Assembly: GCA_964525815.1 (NCBI GenBank)
Contig: CAZGJQ010000089.1
Location: 1 to 8,142 of the forward strand
Direction of reading: 5' to 3'
Source: UBA1049 sp964525815
GTDB taxonomy: Bacteria > Bacillota > Clostridia > Oscillospirales > CAG-382
DNA: 8,142 nt
The position numbers were made by a program, and so were the translations under genes. Within the stretch, counting starts at the first letter, position 1; every line of letters starts with the position of its first letter. Positions 5,848 through 8,142 of the stretch are shown piece after piece. A model generated the notes under the pieces. It saw only the letters and a list, made by a program, of their open reading frames with translations, made no database searches and was not told where the DNA came from.

Positions 5848-6639
5848 ATGCAATTCGGTATGCCGACATTAATAGAACTAAAATCAATGGAAGCTTGTGC
5901 CTCCATCTGTCGTGAATTAGGGCTTAAATTTATTGAACTCAGCATGGATTTGCCTGATTATCAGGCAGACAAATTATGCGTGGATGAGCTGCGCCGTATT
6001 GCCGATAAATACGGTGTTTTCTATACCATTCACCTCGAAGGTTTTCTTGACCCTTGTGTGTTCAATAATCGAGTGGTTTCTGCATATACAGAAACCGTAT
6101 TGCAAGTCATTGATATAGCCAAACAGCTTGGTGTTCCGCTTTTGAATATGCACATGAATCGCGGCGACCACTTCACTTTACCCGATGGCAAAGTTGCGCT
6201 TTATGAGGTATACAAGTCGGAGTATCTTCAAAAGTTGGTTGATTTTCGTGATAAGTGTGCGGCGGCGATTGGTGATGCTAATATTGCAATCAGCTTGGAA
6301 AACTGCGGCGATTACGGGCGGTGCGGGTTTATGCGGGAAGGCTTGGATATGCTGCTCCAAAGCCCGGTGTTCGCCTTGTGCTTTGACATTGGGCATAACG
6401 CCGCCGCAGATTACGCCGACGAGCAAGCTATCATGGAACGAGCCAATAGGCTTTGCCATATGCATATCCACGATGCCAGAGGGCATGTCAATCACCTCGC
6501 GCTCGGCGAGGGTGACGTTGATTTGTTGAAATATCTTGATTTGGCAAAGTCACATGATTACCGCGCTGTGTTGGAGGTTAAAACCGCAGCGGGTTTGCGG
6601 TCAGCAGTAGACTGGTTGACAGAGAGGGGCTTTATATGA
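5848..6639 (+). CDS. Sugar phosphate isomerase/epimerase-like TIM-barrel protein
   Basis: Xylose-isomerase-like/AP-endonuclease-2 superfamily protein of 263 residues, cytoplasmic and probably metal-dependent. Likely metal or active-site residues fall at barrel strand ends: H62 (IHLEG), H102 (NMHMN), E151 (SLENCGD), D180 and H183 (FDIGH), H206 and H208 (HMHIHDARG) and E243 (VLEVK). LGEGDVDLLKYL at 219-230 is the usual motif before the last strands. The start is supported by GGAGGG (5835-5840) 7 nt upstream. Its stop overlaps the next start as ATGA. The superfamily covers isomerases, epimerases and endonucleases, so the substrate is open; nothing here points to DNA repair. Confidence 0.85.
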   Translation: MQFGMPTLIELKSMEACASICRELGLKFIELSMDLPDYQADKLCVDELRRIADKYGVFYTIHLEGFLDPCVFNNRVVSAYTETVLQVIDIAKQLGVPLLNMHMNRGDHFTLPDGKVALYEVYKSEYLQKLVDFRDKCAAAIGDANIAISLENCGDYGRCGFMREGLDMLLQSPVFALCFDIGHNAAADYADEQAIMERANRLCHMHIHDARGHVNHLALGEGDVDLLKYLDLAKSHDYRAVLEVKTAAGLRSAVDWLTERGFI

Positions 6640-7262
6640 ACACATTTATATATGGTACGGGAAACCCCGCCAAACTTATTCATATGAAAAATATGCTTGA
6701 ACCCCTTGATGTGAAGATTATTGGATTAAAAGAGACTGGTATTAAAATTCCTGAAGCAAATGAAAACGGTAGCACACCACTAGAAAACGCTTATATAAAA
6801 GCGCTTGCTTATTATAGCGTGTTGAAATGTCCTGTTTTCGCTTGCGATTCAGGGCTGTATATTGAAGGTTTGCCAGACGATGAGCAGCCCGGCGTTCATG
6901 TGCGTATGGTGAATGGCAAACGGTTAAACGACAACGAGATGGTTGCACATTATGCAGCCGTTGCAAAACGGCTGGGAGGCCGGGCGGTTGCCCGATATCG
7001 CAACGCAATTTGTTTGATAATGCGTGACGGTGAAATATATGAGTATTTCGGAGAGGATATCGCGTCTAATTCTTTTTACATAGTCGATACCCCGCACGAA
7101 AAACGGGTGGAAGGTTTCCCTCTGGATTGCCTGTCGGCGAATGTTCAAACGGGCGAATATTATTACGACAAGGCTGAATCCCTTTCCGGTGAAGATAGCG
7201 GGCAGACAAATGGATTCCGTGCGTTTTTTGAGCGCGTTATAGATAAGGTGGCAACTCTATGA
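6636..7262 (+). CDS. Divergent Ham1/RdgB-like non-canonical purine NTP pyrophosphatase
   Basis: Ham1 enzymes hydrolyse ITP, XTP and dITP to monophosphates and keep deaminated purines out of nucleic acids. The N-terminal half fits: TGNPAK at 8-13 (T-x-N-x-x-K), ENGSTPLENAYIKA at 43-56, CDSGL at 70-74 and PGVHVR at 85-90. The C-terminal half is unusual. The standard GFGYDP-x-F and SHR motifs are not seen; instead VEGFPLDCLSANVQTG lies at 158-172 and QTNGFRAFF at 190-198. At 208 residues it is about normal length. The start overlaps the upstream stop by 4 nt, with AGAGGGG (6623-6629) 6 nt upstream. The altered half suggests a different nucleotide or nucleotide-like substrate. Confidence 0.75.
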   Translation: MNTFIYGTGNPAKLIHMKNMLEPLDVKIIGLKETGIKIPEANENGSTPLENAYIKALAYYSVLKCPVFACDSGLYIEGLPDDEQPGVHVRMVNGKRLNDNEMVAHYAAVAKRLGGRAVARYRNAICLIMRDGEIYEYFGEDIASNSFYIVDTPHEKRVEGFPLDCLSANVQTGEYYYDKAESLSGEDSGQTNGFRAFFERVIDKVATL

Positions 7263-8142
7263 GTATTCATAAAATGACGGTAAGTGACAATATGACGCTT
7301 GAACAATCTACACAAATTATAACTGACGAAATTGCCGCCATTCTGGGAGAAAATCTGTTATCCATTTATCTTTATGGTTCAGTGGTTCTCAATGACTTTT
7401 GCTTAGGCTGGAGCGATATTGATATATTAGTGTTGACCCATCAAGAGATATCTGAAAATCATGCGGACACGCTGGTCGGCCTTCGTCAAAACTTGTTGGA
7501 GAAATATCCCGGCAACCCATATTTTCGTTTGTTCGAGGGCGGTATGCTCTCGTTGGACGCACTTTTGAACAACACAAAGGAGTGCACAGTCTACTGGGGA
7601 ACCAGCGGCCAGCGCATCACCGACAGCTATAAAATGGATAGCTTCGGTATGGCTGAATTATTGGACAGTGGAATACTACTTCACGGGGATGACATTCGCG
7701 GGAAGATGATTTATCCGTCATATGCGCAGATGCGCGATGATATCGCCCGTCATGTTCAGGCGGCACGAAAGCATGGAGTTGTGGTCGGGTGGCTGCTGGA
7801 TATTGCGAGAGGGATTTACACGCTCCGCACCGGTAAAATCATTGCAAAAACTGCCGCCGGGGAATGGGCACTGGAAAACAACCTATGTCCTGACACTGAC
7901 GCGATGCAAAAAGCGATACAATGCCGCAAAGCAGCGCATCTCATGCAAGAAAAAAGTATTGATAACTCTATCATTCAACGTTTTGCGGATATAATTGATG
8001 TGGAATTTGTGAATATGGCAGAACGGTTTGCGCAGTCCGAATTACAACGCATGAACATTGCTTACGATACCCTCTCGTTGATTCGCATTAAAGACGGCGT
8101 TTCGGTTTGGCGGGTAAATAGCGATAACGGCAGCGTGGTAAT
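7259..8142 (+). CDS. Aminoglycoside-nucleotidyltransferase-like protein, probably fused to a kinase (APH) domain; 3' end beyond window
   Basis: The frame is open for 294 codons to the window edge. Residues 37-60 hold the nucleotidyltransferase motif YGSVVLNDFCLGWSDIDILV, with G40-S41 and metal ligands D53 and D55; E93 in RLFEGGM may be the catalytic base, as in AadA. Residues 138-147 (GILLHGDDIR) and 177-205 (GWLLDIARGIYTLRTG, then AKTAAGEWAL) match the helical DUF4111-type C-terminal domain of ANT(3'')/ANT(9) enzymes, which adenylylate aminoglycosides such as streptomycin or spectinomycin. Those enzymes end near residue 260. Here the chain continues, and residues 272-294 (SLIRIKDGVSVWRVNSDNG) resemble the first strands of an aminoglycoside phosphotransferase N-lobe. 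The ATG overlaps the upstream stop by 4 nt, with AAGGTGG (7245-7251) 7 nt upstream. Confidence 0.8.
   Translation, partial: MSIHKMTVSDNMTLEQSTQIITDEIAAILGENLLSIYLYGSVVLNDFCLGWSDIDILVLTHQEISENHADTLVGLRQNLLEKYPGNPYFRLFEGGMLSLDALLNNTKECTVYWGTSGQRITDSYKMDSFGMAELLDSGILLHGDDIRGKMIYPSYAQMRDDIARHVQAARKHGVVVGWLLDIARGIYTLRTGKIIAKTAAGEWALENNLCPDTDAMQKAIQCRKAAHLMQEKSIDNSIIQRFADIIDVEFVNMAERFAQSELQRMNIAYDTLSLIRIKDGVSVWRVNSDNGSVV

Noticed and set aside
5496..5853. Minus-strand open frames across the nitrilase and the start of the TIM-barrel gene
   Set aside because: The plus strand has clear family motifs throughout; the opposite frames have no family features.
7722..7994. Short plus-strand frame inside the nucleotidyltransferase region
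   Set aside because: The overlapping frame starting at 7259 carries the full ANT motifs and remains open to the window end, so this is a shadow.

Overview
The window looks like chromosomal DNA of a low-to-moderate GC Gram-positive bacterium, most likely of class Clostridia. The support is strong AAGGAG-type ribosome binding sites, a lipoprotein PstS, TTAAC-repeat (PhoP-box-like) motifs instead of an E. coli Pho box, and an IS1-family zinc-ribbon transposase fragment of a type I associate with Firmicutes. No rRNA, tRNA or CRISPR array was seen. The taxon is inferred, not proven.

Left half, minus strand (about 4140 down to 1): a complete high-affinity phosphate uptake operon in the order pstS-pstC-pstA-pstB-phoU, followed by the first 14 codons of another gene at the window edge. 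PstS binds phosphate outside the cell, PstC and PstA form the membrane channel, PstB is the ATPase, and PhoU signals phosphate status. Spacing is tight: 4-nt ATGA overlaps at pstA/pstB and pstB/phoU, and a 3-nt gap at pstC/pstA. Upstream of pstS are three TTAAC motifs and a TATACT -10 with no good -35, which fits phosphate-starvation control. A small A/T-rich hairpin overlaps the pstS stop codon.

Middle (about 4165 to 5040): a junkyard of gene pieces. It holds the first ~250 bp of an IS1-family element with its own near-consensus promoter, broken at a tandem GCGGAC repeat and joined to an unrecognised 5'-truncated ORF. Then come a 10-codon stub resembling the N-terminus of a GNAT acetyltransferase and an orphan C-terminal-looking reading frame.

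Right half, plus strand (5060 to the end): a compact four-gene run. A nitrilase-superfamily gene is broken by a frameshift and a nonsense codon. It is followed by a xylose-isomerase-like TIM-barrel protein, a divergent Ham1/RdgB-like nucleotide pyrophosphatase, and an aminoglycoside-nucleotidyltransferase-like protein that seems to run into a second, kinase-like (APH) domain cut off by the window end. The last three intact genes are probably translationally coupled. They read as an accessory cassette of small-molecule-modifying enzymes next to a housekeeping operon. Its substrate cannot be told from sequence, and no established named system is recognised.
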